Below are positions 1 through 10,005 of a stretch of DNA of 64,000 nucleotides, piece after piece. The stretch spans positions 112,005,771 through 112,069,770 of the forward strand of contig OY757907.1 in NCBI GenBank assembly GCA_963585895.1, written 5' to 3'. The notes beneath the pieces are model-generated. The model searched no databases. It saw nothing but the letters and a program-made list of their open reading frames with translations, and was not told the DNA's origin. Source of the DNA: Sepioteuthis lessoniana (taxonomy: Eukaryota; Mollusca; Cephalopoda; Myopsida; Loliginidae). A program made the translations under genes and the position numbers. Position 1 is the stretch's first letter. Each line of letters starts with the position of its first letter.

Positions 1-671
1 TATTTTTAAACCTTATATAATGCTAAACGTATTTTTTTATATTCTGGCTTTTAGGAGACTTATCTCGGGTTGATCATTGGTTTCTTCCCTAACTTGCGTT
101 TTAAAGCAAATCTAATATTTGTGGATTTCAAAAGTCAAGTCTCCTCGCTGAAAGTGCTTTAACCAGTTTTACCAGTACGGTCAGATATTTCATTTTCTTC
201 GACTTTTATATTACGAGCAACTATAGCGGCCTTGTTTAACGCAATGCCTCCAAATTGCCAAAATGTCAATACTTGTATCTGCCTGTATAATAACAGAAAC
301 CAAAAAAGGTACTATTGAGTTGTAACTGTTCTACAGCTACTTGTAGAATAACGTTATAGTTTCTAGAGGTGTACATACGCTAGGATTTGTGGTGAAGAAT
401 AGGAAAAAGAAAAAATACTTTTAAGACGTCTAAATATTTCTCTACTTTTTTTTATTATTCCAGATTTTTAATCGTCCCGCAACAGTTTTTTTTTAAAATT
501 GTAGATATCGTAATTACTATCTTTAGTGTAAGCATTGTATTTCTTAAGTTTATTATGAATATTTTTATAGGACATCGTTGTTCCGAAAGAAAGCAGAAAT
601 ATATACTCAATTTTTTGTGTCTCAATGGTAGCGAAAAAACCCACTGAAAAATAAATTGAAATCTAGCATTT
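1..671. other. AT-rich sequence without recognised features
   Basis: I see no gene, repeat family or long ORF here. The stretch is AT-rich with short homopolymer T runs and ends where the first HTR tail begins. Confidence 0.5.
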
Positions 672-1067
672 GATTAATTTTAAGGCATGTCAACCCATCT
701 GTGCTTATTTTATGCCTACAAGTTAAGCAATCACGTTCATTGTACGTTTATATTTACATGTTTGTGTAGTTATTCAAGATTTTTGTTCGCAGTGATTGAT
801 CAAGTATTGCTATCTAATTCAAATTATTTGCTTAGTTATGTTTCAAGTACTCCTATCAAACCATAATCGTCTGCGCATAGTTATCTTCTTTCTTGTTCTC
901 TCATCCAATACAAATAATTTTCAAACATTCATTTTATGCACAGGGAGGACCATAACACGCATTGCCAATCCGGGACAGAGTGTGACTTGGATTAATAACA
1001 ATGAAGGCATATTCCACACTCACCATGTCTCAAGAGCTGAAGGCTCTCAGATTCATTTCCGTGTCAT
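672..1067 (-). mobile_element. HTR repeat copy 1 (variant tail)
   Basis: On the plus strand the copy begins with the tail (GGCATGTCAACC ... TATGCC, a variant of the family hairpin), continues with AT-rich body units, and ends with the conserved head (motifs 'aggaccataac', 'aatccgggacagagtg', 'caatgaaggcata', 'cagattcat'). The sense strand, taken as the one with the hairpin at its 3' end, is therefore minus. A 102-codon ORF at 796-1104 runs across body and head; it is not conserved in other copies and I do not call it coding. Confidence 0.75.
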
Positions 1068-1237
1068 ACAAAAAACAACCGAACGTCCAAAGAACATTTT
1101 TTAATAAAACCAAAACCCACGATTTCCCTTATTGATATTTACTAAGTTAATTAACCCTAGAAAGACTGTGAAAAGGGAAATTGGGCTACACTTCTAAGAA
1201 TGTAAGACTTACCTGCATGTGAAAATTTGCATGGGAA

Positions 1238-2080
1238 AACTGGTTGGTTAGTTGTTTTTTTATGACATATCAACCATTGTAGGCGATCTAATACCAAATC
1301 CATTTTATACGTATATTAAACATAATTTGGTTGGTTTGGATTTTATTGCATATCAACCATTGTAGGTTATCTAATACCAAATCCTCCTTATATATATATA
1401 TATATTAAATACATATGATTTGGTTTGGTTGGTTTTATGGCAAATCATCTGCTGTAGGTTATTTAATGCCAAATCTTCTTTATACGTATATATTAAATAT
1501 ATGATTTGTAAATAGACTTTATTCATAAAATCTTTAAATGCTCCCGAGCTATTTTTTCATTGACAAATGGTTTCAAGCATTTCTATTGCACACAAATAAT
1601 TCAATTTACTATTAGTCAATTTTTTTGCGCACAGTGCTGTGGTTTATTTAGCACTGATTATTCCATTCATTGCTCATTTATTTACATGCTCTTAAATGGT
1701 CCCTGCTATTGCTATGTATAAATAATAATTCACTTAAACACCTGTCATTTGATTACTCCCACTTAAATGATCAAACAGTTCTTTTTCAAGCAATTCTATT
1801 TAGCCTCAGTCATTTGTTTCCACACGTCGGAAAGGCCTATTTGACCCATTGATAGGACCCTATTAGGTGCTACAATTCCAAGTCAGAGTGAACCTGGGAG
1901 TAATATCAATGAAGGGGTACTTCACATTCCCTGAAGTTCTAAGACTGGAGCCTCACTATCAGATGGTACAATGTTACATCCAGGACACCTGTTGGGAGCT
2001 ACTTACCCCTTTGCGAAGATTCAGTCGGTGTATTCTACATCCTCAGCCTATTAGGCTGGGGAAAACTTGGTTATTTTGTA
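1238..2080 (-). mobile_element. HTR repeat copy 2 with three tandem tails
   Basis: Near-complete copy. Three hairpin-tail units lie in tandem at about 1238-1303, 1325-1384 and 1418-1478, each with 'atcaaccattgtagg' or a close variant followed by a TA-rich spacer. The body (about 1500-1840) has repeated units containing TCATTTG and TTAAATG(G/A)T. The head (1843-2078) contains 'gacccattgataggaccc', 'agtcagagtgaacctgggag', 'atgaaggggtacttcacatt', 'catccaggacac' and ends 'gctggggaaaacttgg'. Short ORFs here are chance readings. Confidence 0.85.
1390..1410. repeat. short (TA)n run in HTR tail
   Basis: TA dinucleotide run between the second and third tail units of HTR copy 2. Confidence 0.8.
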
Positions 2081-2199
2081 TTGAACTATGATCTCTTGCG
2101 TCGTGTGAAATATGCAACAATTTCTGTCACTAAAATATTTGCTAAATTCATTATATTCTCGATGAAAGTATGTATGTCAGAAAAGGAGGATTCATTTTC

Positions 2200-2960
2200 A
2201 TTATATATCCTCTTTAAGTTTTGCCTTATTTTTATTAACTCTGCTTTTTCACCTTTCATTTCTTATATTATCACTAGCGATATTCTTTTTCTTTCGTCGT
2301 ATTTTAAAATCTTTTCTTCATTTTTCTTTTTCTACCATTTATTGAATCTTCTTTGTCATTATTTTCCCTTATTGTTCTCTTTGTAAGATGTTGATCTGTT
2401 TTTTCTTTTCTTTCTTTATTTCTTAAACCTTTATATACTTCTTTCTTCATTCCCTTTACTCGACATTTTCTGTCAGTGTTCTTGTAACTCTTCGTTGTCG
2501 TTTTCTTCTTATTCATCTATATTCTTCATAATTCCTTCATCACCGTTATTTTTGCCTATTTTAAAATCATTTTTATCTCTTTTTTCATTACTACAACGTC
2601 AATGCATTTTTTTCTTCATTGTGCTTCATTTTTTCTTTTCCTCGTTTTTTTTTTTTTTTTTTATTGTACTTGTTTCTCTTTAGCGTTACATTTTTACTTT
2701 TTGGATGCACATTATTTTGTTTTTATAGACTTTTTTTTTTTTTATTACTAACATACGGCCTCTATTTTTCTTTATTCCTTCTCTTCCCTTCGTTGTCTCC
2801 CCTTGGACTTTTGCAGCTAATTTTCTCCCCTTTTTACTTTTGTTCCCTATTGCCTCTTCATCTCTTTCTCATGTTACATGTTCCTAATCTATTTAGCTTT
2901 TCAATTTCTTCTTTATAAATTCTTTTCCAGTTTTTCCCCCACTTCTTTTTTTCATCCTGA
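2200..2960. repeat. long pyrimidine-rich tract
   Basis: The plus strand is dominated by T and C (TTCTTT, CTTTTT, TTTCTTC patterns) for over 700 bp, with T runs near 2646-2664 and 2731-2743. ORFs here on both strands consist of Phe/Leu/Ser or Lys/Glu/Arg and reflect composition. It may be a decayed CT-rich microsatellite. Confidence 0.75.
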
Positions 2961-3928
2961 TTTTTCTTTGATTTTTACCCTGTTGCTCATCTCTTCTTGT
3001 TAATATAACAAAAAGCCATATTCCACGAATTGCCATGGAAACGAGAGCGTTATTTGTACGGATGGATTTCAGCTTGGAGGATATTTGGAAAGAGGAGTGT
3101 ACGATTTGGTTGTTGGCAGAAGGTGTAGAAAAAAGGTAACCAAATAGAATAGACTGTCTTACAGAATAAAAATGATTCATTACTAAATAGTGAAGAAGAG
3201 TACATAATATATTAAATGAATGCAAAAATTTCCAGCGTTTTCTATAACTGATTTTCTACTGTGTTCAGTCTTTAGTTTTATTCCTTTTTTTATTAAAAGA
3301 AATCTAAACCTGATATTGGGAGATTTTTCGCTCACTTAATATATTATTGATTGGTTACCTGTTGACATCCATTAAAGCATATTTATTCAGTCACGTTAGG
3401 TAAATATACATCTCTTTCCGTCTCATTATATACATACACACAGAAGGATCGACTGAAAAGTTCATAGGCCGACCAAGATGCTCTCATAGATGTGACCAAA
3501 TGATGTTTATGTTTTAACAGAACCTCTGTGGCTCAATACTCTTCCTTAATCTGCGTGGCAGAGATTGGTTTCCACTCGTTAAAGACTCAACAACAGTGTC
3601 TGTGGGTTTGTGTTAAATATTTAATGATTTGGGCATTTCGGTTTTTAATGAGAATGAAAATGATAGTTCTTTAAAGCTGTGTTTCATAGTGAATTTTATT
3701 TTAAGGTGTTGGTTTTGAAGTAAGTAATTCAAGTCGTTACTTCTGCTCCATGGGCATTACCAAAAAATGAAACTGTCATCTAAGTAGCTTTTCTGTGATA
3801 TTAGAAGTTCCACTTTCATCTTGTTGATGTATTTTCCCCTATGATTATTTCTGAATAAGCTAATGTGAAGATGACATACGTTAGTGCCACTTTAGTTCAT
3901 ATAGATGTTCCTTGGATAGAAAGAATTT
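2961..3928. other. unassigned AT-rich sequence
   Basis: No family resemblance recognised. The region between the pyrimidine tract and HTR copy 3 holds only short ORFs without recognisable motifs. Confidence 0.4.
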
Positions 3929-4402
3929 CGCCCAACCCGCTGAAGCTATAGAATACACACTCTGAAAAGTGGTAAGACCCACCAATGAGTGTCCTAGATA
4001 TATGACACTAAACAATCTTATTGGAGCTTTGGGTGATGCAGAGTATCCTTTCATTGATATCGCCCGTAGGTCCTCTCTGGGACGGAGTGGTTACACATCA
4101 AAGGGTCATATCTATGGGTCAAATAGAACTGTTTTACATTCAAACAGTGTGCAAACAAATGACTACTATTAAACTGAATTGTTTGAAATACAGCTGTTTG
4201 TGATTTTTAAACTGTGTGTAAACAAATGACTGATATTTCATTGAATTGTTAGTGATACATGGAAATACTTGGAACTATTTCACACAGTTGACTTCTATTT
4301 ACAAGGCCTGTCTATCCAAGATATTTGTATAAACCGGATTTGGCATTAGATAACCTACAATGGTTGGCATACCATAAAACAAACCAAACCATTTGGTTAG
4401 AG
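3929..4402 (+). mobile_element. HTR repeat copy 3, compact, plus strand
   Basis: The most compact head-to-tail copy and one of only two on the plus strand. The head runs from 'cccaacccgctgaagc' through 'tagaatacacac', 'aatgagtgtcctag' and 'tatctatgggtcaaatag'. Two or three body units follow ('gtgcaaacaaatgact' near 4148). The tail at 4335-4400 reads TTGGCATTAGATAACC ... GGTTGGCATACC followed by 'ataaaacaaaccaaacc'. Its 3' end abuts a Penelope-like reverse-transcriptase fragment, so it probably inserted into or beside it. Confidence 0.8.
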
Positions 4403-4640
4403 TTATTATTTAGGATTTGTTCTCGACCATAAGTGAGGAATTTTGCTCGATCTTGGGTGTAATGTTTCTGACTGTTTTTTCTCCAAAATTCAATGACCTG
4501 TTTTTTTAATTCATCGTTGATATTACAGTATAGGTTTATGATGTCAAAAGTAGCCATGTAAGTGTCGGGATAAGTTTTTTGTGGTATAGAGTTTAAAAAG
4601 TGGATGTAATCTCTAATGCAGCTCTTTATCTTATTTAGAA
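4403..4640 (-). pseudogene. Penelope-like reverse transcriptase fragment
   Basis: The minus-strand reading frame, open from about 4632 down to the HTR junction, contains 'IPQKTYPDTYMATFDIINLY' then 'CNIND', 'VIEFW' and 'ILNNNS'. The FDIxNLYxNI segment with its catalytic Asp is typical of reverse-transcriptase motif A in Penelope-like elements. The frame then runs into the 3' tail of HTR copy 3, so only about 75 residues of the RT survive. In full elements a GIY-YIG endonuclease follows RT. Seen: the motif and the abrupt junction. Inferred: the family. Confidence 0.6.
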
Positions 4641-5077
4641 ATATATATTTTTTTTTATATCTGTCTTACATTACTATATATTCATTTCTATAGAAGATTA
4701 GAAAATGTAAAGCCAAATGTTCCTATGTAACTATATACACACAGATATAGAAATGTCTGAAAAGAATGTGTTTTTTAAATTTAAATAGAAACCAATCGAA
4801 TTCGAGCGTAAGTTTATATTCTTATGCCAAATCTGTTTAATGAATGTTTATCAATACTGGAGTCAGTAGCTTTTCTTAATAATAGACAGACATACACATT
4901 AAATGCCAGATAATCTGATGGGTAACGAGGTAACTTACCAGTTGACAACAGAATAATGGGGTCTTATTTTTGACCCTGGATGTGCAGGTTAGAACCTTTT
5001 GTCGGTTTGACTGTGAGACCGAGATTAACGACGTCATTGAAGACAATTCGAGATCATATTCGACGAGGCTAATGCAG
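4641..5077. other. unassigned AT-rich sequence
   Basis: No feature recognised. It could be further decayed Penelope-like sequence, but I see no motif to support that. Confidence 0.35.
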
Positions 5078-5612
5078 GTTTGGTTTTATGGCATATCGAT
5101 CATAGTAGTTTATTTAATACCAAATCCTGTTTATATACATATATTAAATATATACGATTTGTAAACATTTTGCTAAGATTTTTAAACGTGCCTGAGCTCA
5201 TTTTTGCTCTGAGTTAAATGAATTAAAGTATTGAAATCTAATAAGAATAATTTTATTTACTATTAATCATTTGGTTGCACTCAGTTGAATTGTTTTTAGT
5301 ATTTCTGTGTAACACTAACAATTTAACAATAGTCATTTGTTTGCACACATTTAAATAGATATACACGATATTTAAGAAATTTGTTTGTCGGTTATCTCCC
5401 CTTTAAATGAATTAGAGCTGATTTGTTTGCACACTTGTATTGCTATTGTTTGTACACGGTTAAATGGTTTCAAATATTCCTATCTATTTCTTATAACTAT
5501 TCAATATTACTCATTCGTTTGCACAGAGTTGAATGGTTCCAAATGTTGCTATGTGTCACAAACAATTACATTTGTAGCATATCCGAAATACGAATATGTA
5601 AAATATTCAGAT

Positions 5613-6178
5613 GCTGAGAAATCCCGAAACACTGACGACTCTCCATAGTTCAGGTACGAAACGTTTATTCACTTCTTGACTTTTAGTCTTTCGACACGAG
5701 GAGAGAGAGAGACAATTTTTTTCTCTGCTGACTGTTCCTACATCGTCCTTCAGTCACCCCCCCCAGCTGGACTGCCCGGCCTAGAGTCAAATCTCAACTC
5801 ACTTCTGGACTGCCTGGCCCAGAGTCAAAATCTCAACTAACTGACCTAACAAACACGCCGCGCATCCCGTAGCCCCCAGATGGACTGGCCTCACCCAGAG
5901 TCAAATCTCAACTAACTTATTTTTCAAAATCCCCAAGGATCTCAGCCCATTGCTTTCGGGCATGATGTCATTCACACCCCAGTCTCATTTCCTATCTGGG
6001 GTTTTTATTATGACATTTGTGATTGCCATATCCTCTGCGCGCGAGCGTGAACTGTATTTAATGTGTGCACGTGCACTAAGCCGAATAGTTCAAAGTCCAA
6101 CTAAACCGAATGATAAAATGTGATTAACGAAAATGATTAATAAAGAATCATTCCGCAATTATATAACACATTAAACAT
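5613..6178 (-). mobile_element. solo LTR (LTR1) inserted in HTR copy 4
   Basis: An insert of 566 bp flanked by CAGAT on both sides, more GC-rich than its surroundings. Read on the minus strand it starts near TGTTTAATGTG and ends near GGGATTTCTCA, giving TG...CA termini within one or two bases of the duplication. It carries 'gtgaataaacgtttcg', an AATAAA-type polyadenylation signal about 60 bp from its end, as in an R/U5 region. A 40-45 bp motif ('tggactgcc', 'agagtcaaatctcaact') is repeated three times at 5766-5910. It is related to the sequence at 62855-63330. No internal retroviral coding region is present, so a solo LTR is most likely. Confidence 0.65.
5766..5912. repeat. three imperfect tandem units inside LTR1
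   Basis: Three spaced copies of 'ctggactgcc(c/t)ggcc' plus 'agagtcaaatctcaact', the third diverged to 'tggactggcctcaccc'. Repeats of this size are common in the U3 regions of LTRs. Confidence 0.75.
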
Positions 6179-6519
6179 CAGATTTTTTGTTTACACAGTT
6201 AAATGATCAAAAATCTCTATTTTATATAATTCGTTTTTTTGGTCTCTGTCATACTTGACCCATTGATAGGACCCTATCAGGTGCTACCAACTCGGGGTAG
6301 AGTGGATCTGGGATCAATGGCAGTGAAGGGTACTCCGCATTACCCAAAGCTCCAGCATTACTGGAGCTTCACCATTAAATTGTTAAATGTCATATCCAGG
6401 ACACACGATGAGGGGCGGGGTCTTACTCCTCTCCAGAGACGCAGCTGACTGCACTAACCATTGTTTCTAGTACTGCTATTTAAGGTTAAGGATTCTATTT
6501 AATGTTCTCAATCTCTAGT

Positions 6520-7077
6520 AAAAGATTTGTTCGGTTGGTATTATGGCATATCAACGGTTGGATTGTTTCAAGTATTTCTATTATTGTTAATCATTCGCCA
6601 ACACAGTGCTAAATGTCCTCAAGGATTACTTTAACTGCCTCAATTTGACATCTGTCATTTGTTTGCACACTGTTATTGCTATGGTTTTTCAAGTTAAATG
6701 GTTTCAATTGCTGCGATATGTCACTAACAATTCAATTAAACAGTTATTTGTTTACACAGTTAAATGATCAAACAGTTCAATTTAGCCTAAGTCATTTGTT
6801 TGCCCACAGTTTAAATGTTAAACAGTTTTATTTGATCCATAGCTATGACTGTCAGGTGTTACCAACTCCGGGTCAGAGTGGACAAGGGAGCAATGGTAAG
6901 GAAGGGGTACTCCACATTCCCCAAAGCTCCAAGGCTATAGCTTCACCATCGGATAGTCCAATTTCATATGTAGGACACTCGTTGGGTGAATCTTAGCCCT
7001 CTGCAGGGATGCAATTGGTTTATTCTATATCTCCAGACGACTGGGCTGGACGAGGTGAATGGCCATTTTGAGCGATT
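6520..7077 (-). mobile_element. HTR repeat copy 5
   Basis: A shortened tail at 6530-6565 ('ggtattatggcatatcaacg') leads into body units with 'cacacagtgctaaatg' and 'tttacacagttaaatgatca'. The head (6855-7065) includes 'gttaccaactccgggtcaga', 'aaggggtactccacattccc' and 'atgcaattggtttattctat'. A 16-A run follows directly at 7080-7094. Confidence 0.8.
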
Positions 7078-7722
7078 CAAAAAAAAAAAAAAAATTCCAT
7101 CCTATACCCACACAAAATTTGGAATTAAGATTATCTTCCTATATACTCTATTCGGGACTGTGCTAAAATGACATAGACCCAGGAAATATAACGGTTGAAT
7201 AATAAGCACAATGTCACACGTCCCTCTTCCCAACGTCGTAAGAGAAATACAAGTCAGATAAACTTAAAAGGGCTTCTATTTCTCCTGTCTATCGACCCCA
7301 TAAAACACCATCACCGGCGATATTTTGCGAGTTAACTGACTTAATAAAGAATAAATCATTACCTTTGACAAGTTAAATAGAGAAAGCAGGGTCAAAATGT
7401 GTCAGAGGCGGAAATACGTGTTTATTTTTACGACTTGATTTAATGTAGACCCAATACGCAAACAGTCACTAAATATATATCTCAAAGAAAATAATGGAAA
7501 TAGTTTTTCAAAAAAGAACGCTGACTGAACGGTAAAGTTATGTGATCTTTCTTTGTAGATAGATTTTTCTTTTTTCTCTTGTTATTTTATTAAAACATCC
7601 ATCGCAGTTCTAGCAACATTTTTTGCCATCTTAAAGTCCTGATGAAGGTTTATTAAAACGGACACGTTTTATTGTCTTTCCATTATAATAAATTCATCAT
7701 TCTTGTATTTCTTTGTTTTTCT
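7078..7722. other. unassigned sequence between HTR copy 5 and a (TA)n run
   Basis: Begins with a poly(A) run. A CTGATGAAGG motif at 7639-7648 followed by AAAAC resembles the conserved tail of some retroelements but is too short to assign. The rest is unrecognised. Confidence 0.4.
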
Positions 7723-7723
7723 G

Positions 7724-7767
<44 letters not shown>
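7723..7767. repeat. (TA)n microsatellite
   Basis: About 44 bp of uninterrupted TA dinucleotides. Confidence 0.95.
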
Positions 7768-7768
<1 letters not shown>

Positions 7769-7928
7769 CGTTAAGTTATTCCAGGACAAATTGAATATAG
7801 AGAGGTTATTAGGGAGAATCGAACTCATGAATCAGTAGAAGAGATGAATGACAAAGCAAACAAGTTACTGTTTTCCACTTGACTAGCTGAACCCTCGGAA
7901 ATACGACATAAATAGATGTATGTGTGTG

Positions 7929-8135
7929 TATTTACCCAACCTATCCACCTCCGTCAAAATGTGACACAATGTCAATATTTTAGTAGAGTATAACTGGTTT
8001 GAATTCAGGGTTTTCCTTCAGCTTGACTCATTACCAAGGCAAAAAAACTGAGTTGAACATACTTTTTATCCATAGACTGGGCGTTGGGGACAACAGATGG
8101 ATTTATACCTAATCTAAAAGCGTTCGTAAGGGGAA
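7929..8135 (-). mobile_element. SINE A, old diverged copy
   Basis: Order of motifs on the plus strand matches inverted SINE A: 'tatttacccaacc', 'gtgacacaatgtcaat', 'actggtttgaattcaggg', 'ttttccttcagcttgac', 'ttatccatagactgg'. The tRNA-like head is not recognisable. Confidence 0.65.
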
Positions 8136-8308
8136 ACATCATCGATTATATTTCTTCCGACGTTCACTCTTAGATTAAGCTTGTCCGCATTGTATTCCCT
8201 GTTATATACATGTTTGTTTTCGGAACCATTGGTTTATGAATCCCATCATTTTTGGTCTTCTCATCTCCCTCCCTCTTCTCCTCCAAAATACCCCATGAAT
8301 GATAAAAT

Positions 8309-8603
8309 ACACATTTACCTCCCCCCACTGCTCGGGCAGGATATGGCACAAGGTCAATTTTTAAAGCGGAGTTTAACAGGTTTGAATTCAGAGTTTTCCT
8401 TCTCCTAGACTAGTTGCCTCACCAAAGCTCAAGAACCTAGTCTGCCCTACTATTTACCCATAGCTGGAGGGAGAATTATTGGATTCATACCTTTCCCAAG
8501 GGTATTAGTGCGATGTGAAATGCAGACAGCCTCGTCCAGGATTTGAACTCGTGTCACCGTGTCCATTTCCTACGACGATAACCATTACACCACGGGCACC
8601 TCC
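8309..8603 (-). mobile_element. SINE A, near full-length
   Basis: A complete inverted copy: tail 'ctgctcgggcaggatatg', body 'gtttgaattcagagttttcc', core 'tttacccatagctggaggg' and 'cctttcccaagggtatta', then the head, where the minus strand carries a B box GAGTTCAAATCCTG and an A box TGGTGTAATGGTTA. The head marks it as tRNA-derived and transcribed by RNA polymerase III. Confidence 0.9.
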
Positions 8604-8691
8604 ATAAAGAATGATAATATAAAGCGCAAGCACTGGATACTGAATACTGTCTGATGATTATGCGGGGACACTACACGTGAAACTAATGGAC

Positions 8692-8693
<2 letters not shown>

Positions 8694-8728
<35 letters not shown>
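8694..8728. repeat. (TA)n microsatellite
   Basis: TA dinucleotide run of about 35 bp. Confidence 0.95.
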
Positions 8729-8733
<5 letters not shown>

Positions 8734-8968
8734 AATTATATTAAATAATAGCCCTTACAGTAAAAAGTGATTTGAAGATGAAAATATACAACAAATCACT
8801 GTCAAGGGGAAAATAAGGTATATTGGAAATTATAGAAAAGGTCACCCTTGTCATACCAATTGAAAAATATCAAAAGACACGCAATTGGTTGGTTAAAAGA
8901 AAAAAACACTTTTCGGGCTGCTAAGCTACACTGCAAAAAGGGCTCAATACTGAGTAGAGCAAAATAGA

Positions 8969-9088
8969 ATCGATAATTATGAATATAGTTCTCTTTCCAT
9001 ACTACTTTAGTCGGGATTAGGTACCCTGATGAGCCGCTTAGGTGAAACTATAGTAGTTTAGTTCCTGACTCACTAAGTAATTATCGAT
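8969..9088 (+). ncRNA. hammerhead-ribozyme-like hairpin
   Basis: The plus strand carries CTGATGA (9026-9032), then GCC (9033-9035), a 5-nt loop, GGT (9041-9043) as stem II, then GAAA (9044-9047). Next is a stem III of A9047-A9050 with T9054-T9057 closed by a 3-nt loop, leaving T9058 at the cleavage position. Stem I has an 8-bp outer helix: 9009-9016 (AGTCGGGA) with 9063-9070 (TCCTGACT), one G-U pair. An 11-bp perfect outer inverted repeat (8969-8979 with 9078-9088) encloses everything. Weak points: no clean pair next to the core in stem I, a three-pair stem II, and U rather than C or A at the cleavage site. Hammerheads are known in Penelope-like and satellite retroelements. Activity is untested; this copy may be decayed. 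Confidence 0.45.
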
Positions 9089-9094
9089 ACTATA

Positions 9095-9096
9095 TA

Positions 9097-9128
<32 letters not shown>

Positions 9129-9130
9129 TT
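9095..9130. repeat. (TG)n(AG)n microsatellite
   Basis: About 16 bp of TG repeats running into AG repeats, just 3' of the hammerhead-like hairpin; possibly the microsatellite tail of the element that carried it. Confidence 0.9.
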
Positions 9131-10005
9131 TGTTTCTATGAGAGAGAGGTTTGTTATCACTGGAAGAAGATAATTTTCTTTATCCCTTTACACAATTGTG
9201 TTTTTCTATTTATCCTTATTATTTTACTCAAATGATATTTCTTAAATTTTAGTAAAATCAAACGCCTCTTTCTTCAATACGCAATCTCATTATGTAATGT
9301 CATGTCGGTGAAATCTCTCGTCAACTGTTCCAAAACACTCACTGCTTTCCTCACCCATAACGATCCGACATGAATCAATCATTCAGTGTCAGGACAAGAA
9401 AATTCAGAACATACAAAAATATCTTCAAGTTCATTCATTGGCACCAGCATTTTAAAATGGTAAAATTTTGCTGATTATTTTATGCTTAAGTCTCATTTAC
9501 CAACACTAAGCAGAAACATGGACGAAATAATTTGGCAGGTGTGCTAACTCAGAGGAAGTCCTTATGAAATTGCCGCTTTATTCATTTATATATATATATA
9601 TATATATATATTCATTATTTGTTTCAATATTACGATATACATCTGTTTACTTCTATGAAAAATCACTGAGCAAATACATTCCTATTTCATGGGGGAAAAA
9701 ATTCACCGTTATCTTTTTTTAAAAAAATCAATGGTATGTAGAAAATTTTGAAAGAGGTAAGGAAAAAGAAGGCTTGTAGATTTATAATTAATAAAACGCG
9801 ATATTCTCTCGTCTGATGTCTAAGTTAGTTTGCATAATGCACTATTACTCACGTGGGTTATTTTCATCACGTCATAAAAGCCAAAACACACTAAACATTG
9901 TTTTTAATAACCGTCCAACCCGTGAATCACACTTTTTTTTTTTAAAACAATAGTATTAAGTATGATATTACTGAAGGAATGTGCACATTTAAAGGAGACA
10001 TACAT
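9131..10005. other. unassigned AT-rich sequence with (TA)n at 9587-9612
   Basis: No repeat family or coding signal recognised apart from the TA run and short homopolymers. Confidence 0.4.

Larger units (their letters stand above)
5078..6450 (-). mobile_element. HTR repeat copy 4, split by an LTR
   Basis: The tail is at 5080-5135 ('ggttttatggcatatcgatc', 'tttaataccaaatcc'). At least five degenerate body units follow to 5612 (GTTTGCACAC and TTAAATGG(T)TT phrases). The body is interrupted by an LTR at 5613-6178 and resumes with 'tttgtttacacagttaaatg'. The head at 6258-6450 contains 'gacccattgataggaccc', 'ggtgctaccaactcgggg', 'agctccagcattactgg' and 'ctgactgcac'. The break point is flanked by the 5-bp duplication CAGAT (5608-5612, 6179-6183). 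Confidence 0.8.

Noticed and set aside
1238..2080. HTR tandem body as a CRISPR-like array
   Set aside because: Units are degenerate throughout, without identical repeats and unique spacers, in an evidently eukaryotic sequence.
2304..2918. Cluster of ORFs in the pyrimidine tract
   Set aside because: Products are Phe/Ser/Leu repeats or Lys/Arg/Glu repeats driven by composition.
5608..6183. LTR1 as part of an endogenous virus with internal genes
   Set aside because: No gag, protease, RT or envelope frame lies within or next to it; only an isolated LTR-like block is present.
7636..7660. CTGATGAAGG motif as another hammerhead core
   Set aside because: GAAA is replaced by TAAAA and no stem II pairing of the right position is present.
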